NCBI RefSeq assembly: GCF_019970045.1 | Contig: NZ_JAHXYI010000001.1 | Span: forward strand, 620,001-684,000 | Reading direction: 5' to 3' | From: Chryseobacterium sp. GVT01B | Lineage (GTDB): Bacteria; Bacteroidota; Bacteroidia; Flavobacteriales; Weeksellaceae | DNA length: 64,000 bases | Shown: positions 1 through 8,983 of the stretch, piece after piece | Layout of the letters: each line of letters opens with the position of its first letter | Numbering within the stretch: position 1 is the first letter of the stretch | The notes under the pieces: model-generated | What the model saw: only the letters and a program-made list of their open reading frames with translations | What the model was told of the DNA's origin: nothing | The model's database searches: none | Translations under genes and position numbers: made by a program

Positions 1-1
1 G

Positions 2-877
2 ATTGGTTTGCTGGCCATTTATTTTCTAAGCCGGTATCTTTCAAAGGTGGTTTATAAGCCTATTTCAAATGTTGTAGAGCTTATCAATAAAGTGGAGTAC
101 AACAATATTTCTACAGCAATTACTTCTACGAATACCAATGATGAGATTGAAGATCTTATTAAATCGTACAATAAACTGCTGGGAAGAATCTCAGAAAATG
201 TGCTTTTACAGCAGAATTTTATCAATTACGTTTCTCATGAATTTAAAACTCCTTTGGCTGCTATCTCCGGAAACCTGGAAGTATTTGCCCAAAGAGACAG
301 AACTCCGGAAGAGTATCGGGAAGTAGCGAAAGAATCATTAGAAAATGTGTACGAGATTGAAAATATTCTCAACAATCTTTTGCTGATGTCCGGAATGACA
401 AAGCTTGAGTCTTCTCATAAACAAATGAGGGTGGATGAGCTCATCTGGAAAATTTATGAGAAATTGGAACCTAAGGCAAAAGAAAATAATTCATCCATTA
501 AAATACAGCTTTGGGTAACAAAACCTGCTTTGCTGGAATTTCCCGGAAACGAAACACTGCTTTACCTTGCTATATATAATATTGTTGAAAATGCGATTAA
601 GTATTCTTACGATAAACCTGTAGTGCTTACTTTGTCTGAAAAAGAAAATCATCTGTATATTGAAATTCGTGACGAAGGACGAGGAATTCCTACAGAAGAT
701 CTTGCTAAAATATCCGAAACTTTCTACAGGGGAAAAAATGTAGATACAGTGAAAGGAAGCGGAATTGGTTTGTCTCTTTCAAAAAGTATCTTCGATCATC
801 ATCATATTGTTATGAAGATTGATTCTGTTGTCAACACCGGAACAACTGTACTTCTTAAATTTTCGGCTCATTCATAA
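2..877 (+). CDS. Sensor histidine kinase, 3' part (5' end outside window)
   Basis: The reading frame is already open at the window edge, so the N-terminal sensor region is missing. Counting from the first in-frame TTG at 8, residues about 1-8 end a transmembrane segment and a HAMP-like linker follows to about 60. The HisKA domain has phospho-acceptor His77 in VSHEFKTPLA. The HATPase domain has an N-box (ENAIKYS), G1 box (DEGRGIP) and G2 box (GSGIGLSLS). This is a membrane kinase that passes phosphate to an OmpR-type regulator, probably encoded upstream. It sits directly before a metal RND efflux operon, the usual place of CusS/CzcS-type kinases, so metal sensing is inferred from context. The class assignment is secure; the ligand is not visible. 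Confidence 0.93.
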   Translation: MGLLAIYFLSRYLSKVVYKPISNVVELINKVEYNNISTAITSTNTNDEIEDLIKSYNKLLGRISENVLLQQNFINYVSHEFKTPLAAISGNLEVFAQRDRTPEEYREVAKESLENVYEIENILNNLLLMSGMTKLESSHKQMRVDELIWKIYEKLEPKAKENNSSIKIQLWVTKPALLEFPGNETLLYLAIYNIVENAIKYSYDKPVVLTLSEKENHLYIEIRDEGRGIPTEDLAKISETFYRGKNVDTVKGSGIGLSLSKSIFDHHHIVMKIDSVVNTGTTVLLKFSAHS

Positions 878-923
878 TTGTGTTATTTGTGAAATTATTC
901 GTGTTTTTCGTGTTTTAAAAAGT

Positions 924-989
924 TCTAATCAAACTCTAATGTTGAACTAACCGAATTCTAATTCTGTTTAAAATTCCCTCTAATATTAG
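924..989 (+). promoter_or_regulatory. Six 11-bp phased direct repeats, candidate response-regulator operator
   Basis: Exact TCTAAT occurs at 924, 935, 957 and 979. The skipped registers hold ACTAAC (946) and the weak match TTAAAA (968), so the stretch reads as six consecutive 11-mers. Direct repeats in 11-bp phase are typical of OmpR/PhoB-family regulators binding one helix face. The array ends 5 bp before the -7 box of the efflux operon. The repeats are seen; the binding protein is inferred from the adjacent kinase. Confidence 0.6.
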
Positions 990-994
990 ACGAA

Positions 995-1002
995 TAGCTT
1001 TG
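995..1002 (+). promoter_or_regulatory. -7 promoter box of efflux operon
   Basis: TAGCTTTG matches the Bacteroidota TAnnTTTG -7 consensus, 20 bp before the TTG start of the efflux operon. There is no TTG at the expected -33 position, which fits an activator-dependent promoter using the phased repeats just upstream. Confidence 0.6.
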
Positions 1003-1022
1003 TGGTCTTAAAATAAAAGATC

Positions 1023-2297
1023 TTGAAGAAGCTATTTTTAACCCTATTTTATATTCCCTGTTTCAGTTTCTTTTCAGCGCAGATTTCAGATACTATGAAA
1101 ATCAGCAGAAAGGAAGCTGAAACTATTTTTCTGGCTAAAAACCTTGACCTTATTGCACAGAAGCTTGAAATTTCACAAGCAGAAGCAAGAACTGTTCAGG
1201 CTAAATACTGGCCAAATCCCAAATTAAGCATCAGCGAAGTCAATCTATGGAGAACGTATGACATAGAAGAACAGCCTGCACTCATTGGAAACTGGGGGAA
1301 AAATACACAGATCTCTGCTGAAATAGAACAGGTGATTCAGACTGCGGGAAAGAGAAGAAAAAATATTGAGCTTCAGAAAATAGAAGTGGAAGGAGAGAAG
1401 TATGAACTGCAGGAAGTATTGCGTGAGCTTAAGAAAACACTGAGAAATACAATCACCGAAATTCTTTACAATCAGGAACAGCAGAAAATCTACCAGGGCC
1501 AGATTGCTTCCATTGAGAAATTAACAAAATCCTATAACAATCAGTTAACGCTAGGAAATATCAGCAAAGCCGAATATGTCAGGCTGAAAGCACAGGAAAT
1601 TGAATTCAAGAAAAAACTGATTTCATTAAAACAGGAAATTGAAGATCAGCAGGTAGAGCTGAAGGCTTTATTGATGCTGCCTTCTCAAACATATCTGGTG
1701 ATTTCAGACTCATTTGTCATGCCGGAAAAACAACTTTCAGAGCTGGAAGTGAACCAATGGATGGAAAAGGCAAAAGAAAACCGCCCCGATATCATGATTG
1801 CAAAAAATAAAGAAAAACACGCTGTCAAAAATCTGGAAATTCAAAATGCCATGAAAACACCGGACGTAGCTGTTTCTATTGGATACGACCGTGGGGGAAA
1901 TATCATGAAAGACTTTATAGGACTGGGAGCTTCTATGGATTTGCCCATTTTCGACAGAAACAAAGGGAATATCCAGGAAGCGAAACTTGAAATCGAGAAA
2001 AGTAAGCTTGAGACTCGTAAAAATATGCTCAAATCAGAAAATGAAATTGTCTCTGTTTTCAGAAACTATATCAGAACACAGCAGGTTTCAGAAGAAATCG
2101 ATGAAAGCTATGAATCTACATTGGATGGTTTGCTGGTAAGTCATGAGAAAAATTTCAGACTAAGAAATATCAGCATGCTGGAATACATGGATTTTCTGGA
2201 TACCTATATCGGAAACAAAATGATCATACTGGATACAAAAAAAGAACTTAATCAATACTACGAAAACCTGCAGTATGTTGTGGGACAAGACTTATAA
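1023..2297 (+). CDS. TolC-family outer membrane efflux protein (CusC/CzcC type)
   Basis: This is the outer-membrane channel of a tripartite heavy-metal efflux pump. The 424-aa protein starts with a signal peptide ending near FFSAQ and then has long amphipathic helices with repeated E/K/Q-rich coiled-coil segments, as expected for the periplasmic barrel of outer membrane efflux proteins. The start is a TTG: the next Met (about residue 24) would remove the signal peptide, and the -7 box at 995-1002 leaves a short leader before 1023. It is first in an operon with the adaptor and RND genes, only 3 bp from the next gene. The metal specificity cannot be read from this subunit. Confidence 0.88.
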   Translation: MKKLFLTLFYIPCFSFFSAQISDTMKISRKEAETIFLAKNLDLIAQKLEISQAEARTVQAKYWPNPKLSISEVNLWRTYDIEEQPALIGNWGKNTQISAEIEQVIQTAGKRRKNIELQKIEVEGEKYELQEVLRELKKTLRNTITEILYNQEQQKIYQGQIASIEKLTKSYNNQLTLGNISKAEYVRLKAQEIEFKKKLISLKQEIEDQQVELKALLMLPSQTYLVISDSFVMPEKQLSELEVNQWMEKAKENRPDIMIAKNKEKHAVKNLEIQNAMKTPDVAVSIGYDRGGNIMKDFIGLGASMDLPIFDRNKGNIQEAKLEIEKSKLETRKNMLKSENEIVSVFRNYIRTQQVSEEIDESYESTLDGLLVSHEKNFRLRNISMLEYMDFLDTYIGNKMIILDTKKELNQYYENLQYVVGQDL

Positions 2298-2300
2298 GAT

Positions 2301-3416
2301 ATGAACAAAATGATTACAAAATACATTGCTGCGGCCTACCTGTCTGCCCTCATTATTTTTACAGGCTGTGCCGGAAAAGAAGAAAATAAGGAAACTGAAA
2401 AAAGCTATTGCATCAGTAAAGAGCTTAAAAAAGATATTAAGCTTGTTAAAGCAGAAATGCTTCCCATAGAAGAAAGTATCACGCTCACCGGAGAAGTGGA
2501 AAGCAATTCGGATAAAACAGTTCCTTTTGTAAGTCTTGTAGACGGAGTTGTGATGGATACCTATTTCTCCCTCGGAGATTATGTAAAAAAAGGACAGACG
2601 CTGGCGAGTGTAAAAAGTACGGCTGTCAACGAAATGCAGGATGATACTCAAACTTTGCAGGCTCAGCTGGCAGTAGCGAAGAGAAAGCTATCTTCTGTAG
2701 AAGCGATGTATAAAGATGATATTGCCTCTCAGAAAGATTTGCAGGAAGCAAAATCGGAAGTCGCCATTTTGCAGTCTAATATTTCCAAGACACAGAAAAA
2801 TATGCAGCTGTATTCAGCAGGTGGGAATACCATTCAGATCAAAGCGCCTGCAGACGGATATGTTATTTCAAAAAATATTTCCAAAGGAATGCCGGTTACA
2901 GCAGGTGGAGACCAGCTTTTTACCATTTCCAATCTGGATAAAGTATGGGTAATGGCGAATGTTTACGCAACCAATATGAGACACGTTTATGTAGATCAAC
3001 CCGTAGTGGTGAAGACTCTAGCTTATCCGGATGACAGTTTTTCCGGAAAGATTGATAATATTTCCCAGGTTTTCAATGAAAATGAAAGAGTACTCAAAGC
3101 GAAAATCATTATGGATAATAATGGAATGAAGCTAAGACCGGGAATGTCCGCAGATGTTGTATTGCCGGTGAATTCACAAAATAAAAGTGCATTGGCTATT
3201 CCTGCCAAAGCTTTAATCTTTGATAATAACCAAAGCTATGTCGTAGTCTACAAAAAAGACTGCGAGCTTGAGATAAGACCCGTGACAGAGATTGCTTCCA
3301 ATAGCCAGTATATTTATGTAGAAGGCAATTTAAAACCAGGTGAAAATGTCATTGCTTCCAACGGACTGCTGATCTATGAGAACCTGAAAAACCAATTAAA
3401 TAATTCCACGAAGTAA
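2301..3416 (+). CDS. RND efflux periplasmic adaptor lipoprotein (CusB/CzcB type)
   Basis: This membrane-fusion protein links the inner-membrane RND pump to the outer-membrane channel. Residues 1-23 form a lipoprotein signal with lipobox FTGC, so Cys23 is probably acylated. A biotinyl/lipoyl-like half-motif (GVVMDTYFSLGDYVKKGQ) follows, then an alpha-hairpin (about 110-165), the second lipoyl half (IKAPADGYVISKNISKGMPV) and beta-barrel/membrane-proximal domains. At 371 aa it is of normal length. Its stop codon overlaps the ATG of the RND gene by one base, indicating translational coupling. Confidence 0.9.
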   Translation: MNKMITKYIAAAYLSALIIFTGCAGKEENKETEKSYCISKELKKDIKLVKAEMLPIEESITLTGEVESNSDKTVPFVSLVDGVVMDTYFSLGDYVKKGQTLASVKSTAVNEMQDDTQTLQAQLAVAKRKLSSVEAMYKDDIASQKDLQEAKSEVAILQSNISKTQKNMQLYSAGGNTIQIKAPADGYVISKNISKGMPVTAGGDQLFTISNLDKVWVMANVYATNMRHVYVDQPVVVKTLAYPDDSFSGKIDNISQVFNENERVLKAKIIMDNNGMKLRPGMSADVVLPVNSQNKSALAIPAKALIFDNNQSYVVVYKKDCELEIRPVTEIASNSQYIYVEGNLKPGENVIASNGLLIYENLKNQLNNSTK

Positions 3417-6400
3417 TGCGAAAATTTGTACAGAATATAGTTTCCTTCTCTTTAAAAAACTCATTGATTGTTCTTTTGGGAACTTTTCTATTGCTTGCCG
3501 GAGGAATCTATTCCTATATACATACTCCTATTGAAGCATTTCCGGATGTTACCAATACCAGGGTAAGAGTCATTACCCAATGGCCGGGAAGAAGTGCTGA
3601 AGAGATAGAAAAATTTGTCACCTTACCCATTTCAAAGGAAATGAATGCCATCCCGAATAAAACATCGGTGCGTTCTATTTCCCTTTTCGGATTATCTGTG
3701 GTTACTGTGATTTTTGATGACCATGTCAATGATTTTTATGCCCAGCAATACGCGTCAAATAAACTGGGAAATGTAAATCTTCCCGCAGGAGCCGAATACA
3801 GTATTGAGCCTCCTTCCGGGGCAACCGGTGAAATTTACCGGTATATCATTAAAAGTAAACTTCCGATCAAAGAAGTTACATCCATTCAGGATTGGGTAGT
3901 AGAAAGAGAATTGCTGGCCGTTCCTGGTGTAGCAGATGTAGTGAGCTTTGGTGGAGAAGAAAAAACATATGAGATAAAAATTAATCCTACGGAATTACAC
4001 AATTACGACCTTTCCCCTCTGGATGTGTATGAAGCAGTTTCGAAGAGTAATATCAATGTAGGAGGAGATGTAGTGGCAAAAGGAGATCAGGCTTATGTAG
4101 TGAGGGGGATTGGTCTTTTAGAGAAAAAAGAAGATATTGAGAATATTCAGATCGAGGTGAAAGGTTCTACGCCAATTCTGGTAAAACACGTTGCTGAAGT
4201 AAAAGTTTCCGCAAAACCAAGATTGGGACAGGTAGGATATAACAAGGAAAATGATGTTGTAGAAGGAATTGTCATTATGCTTCGAGGTGAAAACCCAAGC
4301 GAAGTGATTGCAAGACTGAAAGACAGAATAGAACAGCTGAATGGAGGAGAACTGCCGGGAGATGTTCAGATTGTTCCGATTATTGACCGGACAGAACTGG
4401 TCAATACAACTGTTCATACCGTTTCCAAAAACCTTATTGAAGGAGTTATTCTAGTTTCCATCATTGTATTTATATTCCTTTACAACTGGAGAACAACCTT
4501 TATTGTAGCATCGGTAATTCCTTTGGCTTTCCTGTTTGCTATAATTATGCTCAAAATTCAGGGTTTGCCGGCCAACCTGATTTCAATGGGAGCGCTGGAC
4601 TTCGGACTGCTTCTGGAAGGAACACTCGTCATTGTTGAACACGTCTTTGTTGCCCTCGAGGTTAAGGCCAAGAAAATAGGGCTGAAGAGATTCAACAAAA
4701 TATCAAAACTGGGAATCATAAAGAAAAGCGCAGGAAGCGTAGCAAGTTATATTTTCTTTGCCCTGTTGATTCTTATCGTTGCCCTGATGCCGATTTTCTC
4801 TTTCCAGAAAGTAGAAGGTAAAATGTTTTCTCCTTTGGCATTTACACTTGGATATGCTTTATTAGGATCGTTGATATTAAGTTTAACGTATGTTCCGGCA
4901 ATGTGTAAACTTTTACTGACGAAAAATATTGAAGAAAAAGAAAACTTTATTTCAAGATTCTTCAGAGTCAATATCTATAGAATTTACGAATTCAGTGACC
5001 GTCACAAAAAAGGATTTATCATTGGTTTTGTTGCTTTGCTTGCAGTCTGTGGATGGAGATTCTCCAATTATGGATCTGAATTTTTACCTAAACTGAATGA
5101 AGGTGCCATCTATGTAAGAGCAACTCTGCCGAATAGTGTCAATCTGGATGAATCTGTGCGGTTAACCAAAGAAATGAAAGAAATTCTCATGAAATATGAT
5201 GAAGTGAAATTTGTAATGACTCAGACAGGCCGCCCGAATGATGGTACCGACCCTACAGGTTTCTTTAATATCGAATTTAATATTCAGCTGAAACCGGAAA
5301 ATGAATGGAAGAAAAAAATATCCAAAGACGAACTTCTCGAAGAAATGAGAGTTTCCCTGGAAAAATATCCGGGAATCAATTTTGGATTCAGCCAGCCAAT
5401 TCAGGATAATGTGGAAGAATATGTAGCAGGGGTAAAAGCTCCGTTAGTCATTAAAATTTTCGGGAATGATTTATTTGAACTAGAAAATTACGCCAATAAA
5501 GTGGCCAATTCTATCAGAACGGTTCCGGGGATATCGGACGTCAATGTGTTCAAAAATATCGGACTTCCGGAATTAAGAATACAGCTTCATGATTCCAAAA
5601 TGGCAAAATATGGTGTTTCCACAGCAGATGCGCAGGCCGTGATTGAAATGACGATCGGAGGACAGGCTGCAACCAAATTTTACGAAGAAGAAAGAATGTT
5701 TGACGTCATGCTTAGGTTTGAAAAGCAATACCGTGATACACCGGAAAAAATGGGAAATATTCTCATCCCAACTCAGGATAATAAAAAAGTGCCGTTGAAA
5801 GAAATTGCCACCATAGATTATCACACCGGACCGTCATTTATTTACCGCGAAGGAAACAGCAGATATATCGGAGTCGGATTTAATATTGAGGGACGTGACC
5901 TTGGAAGTACTATTAAAGAAGCCAAAGCGAAAGTAGATAAAGAAGTAAAGCTTCCGAAAAATCATAAAATGACGTGGGCCGGAGAATTTGAAAGTAAAGA
6001 AAGAGCGGCAAAACAACTGGCTATGGTTGTACCGATTTCTTTAGTTCTTATTCTGATGCTGCTGTATTTCAATTTCGGAAACATAAAAGACACGCTGATC
6101 TCTTCCATTACACTGGCATTTGCGTTTATCGGAGGATTTTTATCCCTTTGGTTTACGGGAACCATCTTCGGAATCTCAGCCGGAATCGGGTTTATCATCC
6201 TTTTCGGAGTGGCAACCATAGACGGTATCGTCCTGATTGGGGTAATGAAAGAGAATCTGCAAAACAGAATGTCACTCAAAGAATCCATTGCAGAAGGAGT
6301 GAAGAGCAGGATCCGTCCGGTAGTAATGATTGCCTTAATGGGATCTATGGGACTTCTCCCTGCAGCGATGTCAAACGGAATGGGTTCGGAAATCCAGAAA

Positions 6401-6514
6401 CCTTTAGCCATCATGATTGTAGGAGGATTGATTATCTGTATGCTGCTGTCATTTACTGTGTTACCAATTATTTTCCATTATGCTTATCGTAAAAAGCATA
6501 AGGAAGCAATATAG
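3416..6514 (+). CDS. Heavy-metal efflux RND transporter (CusA/CzcA family)
   Basis: This is the proton-driven inner-membrane pump of the tripartite system, exporting metal ions through the adaptor and outer-membrane channel. At 1032 aa it has the usual length, with TM1 at about 15-33, two large periplasmic loops and two blocks of TM helices (about 340-500 and 870-1020). The HME-type signature in TM4 is DFGLLLEGTLVIVEH, with acidic residues Asp395, Glu401 and Glu408. These align with the CzcA proton-relay residues Asp402, Asp408 and Glu415, so the central Asp is Glu here. The periplasmic motif QTGRPNDGTDPTGFFNIEF is typical of the CzcA branch. It is the last gene of the operon and is followed by a strong terminator. 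Substrate (Co/Zn/Cd/Ni or Cu/Ag) is undetermined. Confidence 0.92.
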   Translation: MRKFVQNIVSFSLKNSLIVLLGTFLLLAGGIYSYIHTPIEAFPDVTNTRVRVITQWPGRSAEEIEKFVTLPISKEMNAIPNKTSVRSISLFGLSVVTVIFDDHVNDFYAQQYASNKLGNVNLPAGAEYSIEPPSGATGEIYRYIIKSKLPIKEVTSIQDWVVERELLAVPGVADVVSFGGEEKTYEIKINPTELHNYDLSPLDVYEAVSKSNINVGGDVVAKGDQAYVVRGIGLLEKKEDIENIQIEVKGSTPILVKHVAEVKVSAKPRLGQVGYNKENDVVEGIVIMLRGENPSEVIARLKDRIEQLNGGELPGDVQIVPIIDRTELVNTTVHTVSKNLIEGVILVSIIVFIFLYNWRTTFIVASVIPLAFLFAIIMLKIQGLPANLISMGALDFGLLLEGTLVIVEHVFVALEVKAKKIGLKRFNKISKLGIIKKSAGSVASYIFFALLILIVALMPIFSFQKVEGKMFSPLAFTLGYALLGSLILSLTYVPAMCKLLLTKNIEEKENFISRFFRVNIYRIYEFSDRHKKGFIIGFVALLAVCGWRFSNYGSEFLPKLNEGAIYVRATLPNSVNLDESVRLTKEMKEILMKYDEVKFVMTQTGRPNDGTDPTGFFNIEFNIQLKPENEWKKKISKDELLEEMRVSLEKYPGINFGFSQPIQDNVEEYVAGVKAPLVIKIFGNDLFELENYANKVANSIRTVPGISDVNVFKNIGLPELRIQLHDSKMAKYGVSTADAQAVIEMTIGGQAATKFYEEERMFDVMLRFEKQYRDTPEKMGNILIPTQDNKKVPLKEIATIDYHTGPSFIYREGNSRYIGVGFNIEGRDLGSTIKEAKAKVDKEVKLPKNHKMTWAGEFESKERAAKQLAMVVPISLVLILMLLYFNFGNIKDTLISSITLAFAFIGGFLSLWFTGTIFGISAGIGFIILFGVATIDGIVLIGVMKENLQNRMSLKESIAEGVKSRIRPVVMIALMGSMGLLPAAMSNGMGSEIQKPLAIMIVGGLIICMLLSFTVLPIIFHYAYRKKHKEAI

Positions 6515-6537
6515 TTTCTTTTATTTTGTTCATTATG

Positions 6538-6571
6538 AGCCGGGATCCGTGAGGAAGATCCCGGCTTTTTT
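6538..6571 (+). terminator. Intrinsic terminator of the efflux operon
   Basis: A 10-bp perfect stem (AGCCGGGATC / GATCCCGGCT) is followed by a T run at 6566-6571. It lies 23 bp after the RND gene and touches the 3' end of the convergent gene at 6570. Confidence 0.9.
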
Positions 6572-7325
6572 ATGAGTTTTTTGTAGATTCTAAAATTTCA
6601 ATATTTTTCACTACATCACTGCTTTCACATTTTTTTAATTCTTTTAAAAGGGAAGGAGTGAGTATTTTTGGATTCAGTATTTGTGTAGCGACTTTTGCTG
6701 CTGCATAATCTACAATGTCTATCACGGATTCTCTTAAGAAATTGGGAGTATTGGATGCAATGACTGCAGTTGCCCAGGAAGTATCCCTTGCTTTGGAAAT
6801 GGCAAAATCAAGTACGGCATTGTCTTTCCCATTGGATAGTTTATCAATAAGATCTACTGGATAACAAATTTTGTTTAAAGAGTTTTGTACATTCTGATTA
6901 ATGGAAGCAATGATAGTATTGATGTTTTCAAAATCTTTTTTCAAAGGATTTATTTTCCGGTAAGGCATGATTGAAGCTGCAGAAATACCAAGGTCGAGAT
7001 TGATGTGTGCATTCATTCCCAAAAATATATGCTGTAGGATCAACAGGTTTTTATTTTTGCTGGCTTCAAAGGCAATATACCATGAATTTGTACATTTCTC
7101 TCCTTTACTGTAACTCACCCATGCCTGAATATATCTCTGTGCAAAAGCGAGATCCAGTAATGTCATTCTTGGATTGTCTTCAAATTTTTTTTGTTGAATA
7201 CCTTTCAGAACCTGTGCCGTCATAATTCTATAGGTACATGCAAAATATCCTGCCGGACTTTGATTTTCTTTACACCAAATGATAATTTCATCCAGTTTTT
7301 TAAGAACTTCTTCAATGGTTTTCAT
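6570..7325 (-). CDS. DUF5995-like protein
   Basis: A 251-aa, mostly helical, soluble protein without signal peptide. The segment FLGMNAHINLDLGISAA (about residues 101-117) is the hallmark of the DUF5995 family, which has no assigned biochemical role. The His/Asn/Asp cluster in that motif and the earlier ACTYRIMTAQV segment suggest a buried polar or metal site, but this is inference. It is monocistronic and convergent with the efflux operon. Confidence is good for the gene and moderate for the family. Confidence 0.75.
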   Translation of the reverse strand: MKTIEEVLKKLDEIIIWCKENQSPAGYFACTYRIMTAQVLKGIQQKKFEDNPRMTLLDLAFAQRYIQAWVSYSKGEKCTNSWYIAFEASKNKNLLILQHIFLGMNAHINLDLGISAASIMPYRKINPLKKDFENINTIIASINQNVQNSLNKICYPVDLIDKLSNGKDNAVLDFAISKARDTSWATAVIASNTPNFLRESVIDIVDYAAAKVATQILNPKILTPSLLKELKKCESSDVVKNIEILESTKNS

Positions 7326-7355
7326 GGTGGGTTTTATTTATTTAAAGATACTAAA

Positions 7356-7379
7356 AAAGTGAGCCGAAAAGCTCACTTT
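7356..7379 (-). terminator. Terminator of the small Cys-rich peptide gene
   Basis: The arms AAAGTGAGC / GCTCACTTT form a 9-bp stem around a 6-base loop. On the minus strand the hairpin is followed by a T run (plus-strand A run at 7353-7358), 18 bp past the stop of the gene at 7398-7631. Confidence 0.8.
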
Positions 7380-7397
7380 ATGTATTGTTCGTTCAGA

Positions 7398-7631
7398 TTA
7401 TGGGGTGATTATAATCGGATCTGGAAAAGGTTCAAGAACCAATGGTTTACACATTGCTGCCGGTTGGCAGGTTCCCCCCATGCATATAAAATTAGTCATG
7501 GTGGTAGTGCCATCAGGACATCTGATCATGCCTTCACCGTGGCATCCTCCGGGACATTCTGCCGGATAGAGTGTTCCTCCAAATACATCTTTCAAATCTG
7601 TTCTTAAAAGTTTTGTTAAGTTCTTTTTCAT
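7398..7631 (-). CDS. Bacteriocin-like Cys-rich peptide with double-glycine leader
   Basis: A 77-aa precursor. Residues 1-19 form a leader of the type MKKNLxKLxRxxLKxVxGG, ending in Gly-Gly, the processing site of C39-peptidase ABC exporters. The remaining 58 residues contain six cysteines and many Gly and Pro, and could form three disulfides. Similar short double-glycine peptides are common in Chryseobacterium and are generally annotated as bacteriocin-like, usually without a demonstrated activity. No exporter or immunity gene is adjacent. It has its own terminator. The leader and cysteines are seen; secretion and activity are inferred. Confidence 0.75.
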   Translation of the reverse strand: MKKNLTKLLRTDLKDVFGGTLYPAECPGGCHGEGMIRCPDGTTTMTNFICMGGTCQPAAMCKPLVLEPFPDPIIITP

Positions 7632-7862
7632 GGTTTAATTTTTTTTGTTTAGTAAATTAAATTCTTAACACTCTTATAATTAAATAAGTATGTTAAAAAA
7701 TATTGAACTAAAATAGTAAATTATTCTATGATGATTGAATTAATTGATGAGAAATGTTAAAATGGAGGTTAGATTTTTTAAAATGCCAAATAAGTTTAAA
7801 ATAAAAGAATCTCAATTAGATTTGAAATTTAGCTATGAATAGTATAGCGATGTGATTTCTGT
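7632..7862. other. Intergenic AT-rich region, nothing firm
   Basis: These 231 bp separate the Cys-rich peptide gene from the DUF6624-like gene. No convincing -7 box or hairpin was seen. A 26-codon plus-strand frame at 7762-7842 has no supporting signal. Confidence 0.5.
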
Positions 7863-8837
7863 TTATTTCTGCTTTATTTTTGCCTCCAGTTTAGGCAAGT
7901 CTTTTTTATATTGTTCCGCATCCCATTTCATTTGCCAATTCTTTACATATTCTGCCAATGGAGGAAGTCCAACATCTGCGCGTCTTTTATCTACATTTTC
8001 AGGATCTTCCAGTGGAGATACATAATATACTTGTGTTTCAGGATCACGTCCAATCTGACTGCCGTAAATTTGTCTTTTGCCTTGCCTCAGGGCCACCCTG
8101 TCTTCGAGAAGGGCCAGACTGCCGCTTTGTGCTTTACCATTTTTTACAGCATCTCTCATCATAGGTAAATATTTTTCCTGTGTTGCCTGATCTGCATGTT
8201 GGATAACAAGAAATAATGTAACGCTTCCCTGTCCGCCCACAACATCAGGACCCAGCCAGCCATATTTATCAAGAATGGCTTTTACCTCAATAAGATTTAG
8301 TGAATCTTTTTTATTGATAAGCCGCCAGTGCTTGTCCATTTCTTTTGAATTTCCACCGTATTTTTTTTCAATGCTATCGATTTGTCGTCTGTACTTTTGG
8401 TCTTCATTATAAATATTACCAAGCTTTGCTACCAAAGGTTTATTCAGATTTGCTTCTGCTTTTTCCTGATTATGTTTGATTTTTTCGATGAGAGGCTTCC
8501 ATCGTTTATCATTATGTAAAGAGCTAAGGTCTGTATCCTTAGTTATATGGTTGTAATTACTGAATTTTGCTGCAATCCTGTCAAGTTGGAAAAATGCGCT
8601 GTCTGGCACTGATGCCATTGCCCAGGAGCATGCTGCGTTATACCTGTCATTTAGAGATGCTTTCCAGCCGTTAGATTTAAATGCTTCTGAATAGTTGCTG
8701 GCAGAGTTTTTGAAATCCTTGGCTTGGTAAAGAGATTCAGCCGCTTTTACTTTATCAGTGTATTCTTTGGGAACAGCTTGTCCGAAGAGTAGTTTTGTTG
8801 ATGCTAGACACAGCAAAACGAATAGTCTTATTTTCAT
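7863..8837 (-). CDS. Secreted protein with TPR-like N-terminus and DUF6624-like C-terminus
   Basis: A 324-aa protein with a signal peptide (MKIRLFVLLCLASTKLLFGQ). Residues about 25-115 have a TPR-like helical pattern (AESLYQAKDFKNSASNYSEA). The C-terminal half contains a stretch of the DUF6624 type (KYGWLGPDVVGGQGSVTLFL, then HADQATQEKYLPMM, then YVSPLEDPENVDKRRADVGL). The function of that family is not established. It is probably periplasmic or exported and stands alone. The gene is certain; the domain name is recalled from family patterns. Confidence 0.72.
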   Translation of the reverse strand: MKIRLFVLLCLASTKLLFGQAVPKEYTDKVKAAESLYQAKDFKNSASNYSEAFKSNGWKASLNDRYNAACSWAMASVPDSAFFQLDRIAAKFSNYNHITKDTDLSSLHNDKRWKPLIEKIKHNQEKAEANLNKPLVAKLGNIYNEDQKYRRQIDSIEKKYGGNSKEMDKHWRLINKKDSLNLIEVKAILDKYGWLGPDVVGGQGSVTLFLVIQHADQATQEKYLPMMRDAVKNGKAQSGSLALLEDRVALRQGKRQIYGSQIGRDPETQVYYVSPLEDPENVDKRRADVGLPPLAEYVKNWQMKWDAEQYKKDLPKLEAKIKQK

Positions 8838-8983
8838 GGTTATTATTTTTTTTGAGTTTGGTAATTTCTGGTTTTGTTGGAAGAAGTATTGAAATAGTTA
8901 TTTTTTGTCTTCCTTTAGTCTTTTAATTTCTTCTTTTAATAAAGTCATATGTTCTTAAAGATTATCATTTTTTTAAGGTGATA

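Noticed and set aside
5962..6414. 150-codon minus-strand frame inside the RND transporter gene
   Set aside because: Antisense to conserved TM helices of the pump; no independent signal.
7762..7842. 26-codon plus-strand frame in the gap after the Cys-rich peptide gene
   Set aside because: No promoter, no terminator, no recognisable peptide type; AT-rich gaps give such frames by chance.
8898..8948. 16-residue minus-strand frame (MTLLKEEIKRLKEDKK)
   Set aside because: It could be the tail of a lost regulator gene, but an in-frame stop lies just upstream and nothing else of such a gene remains.
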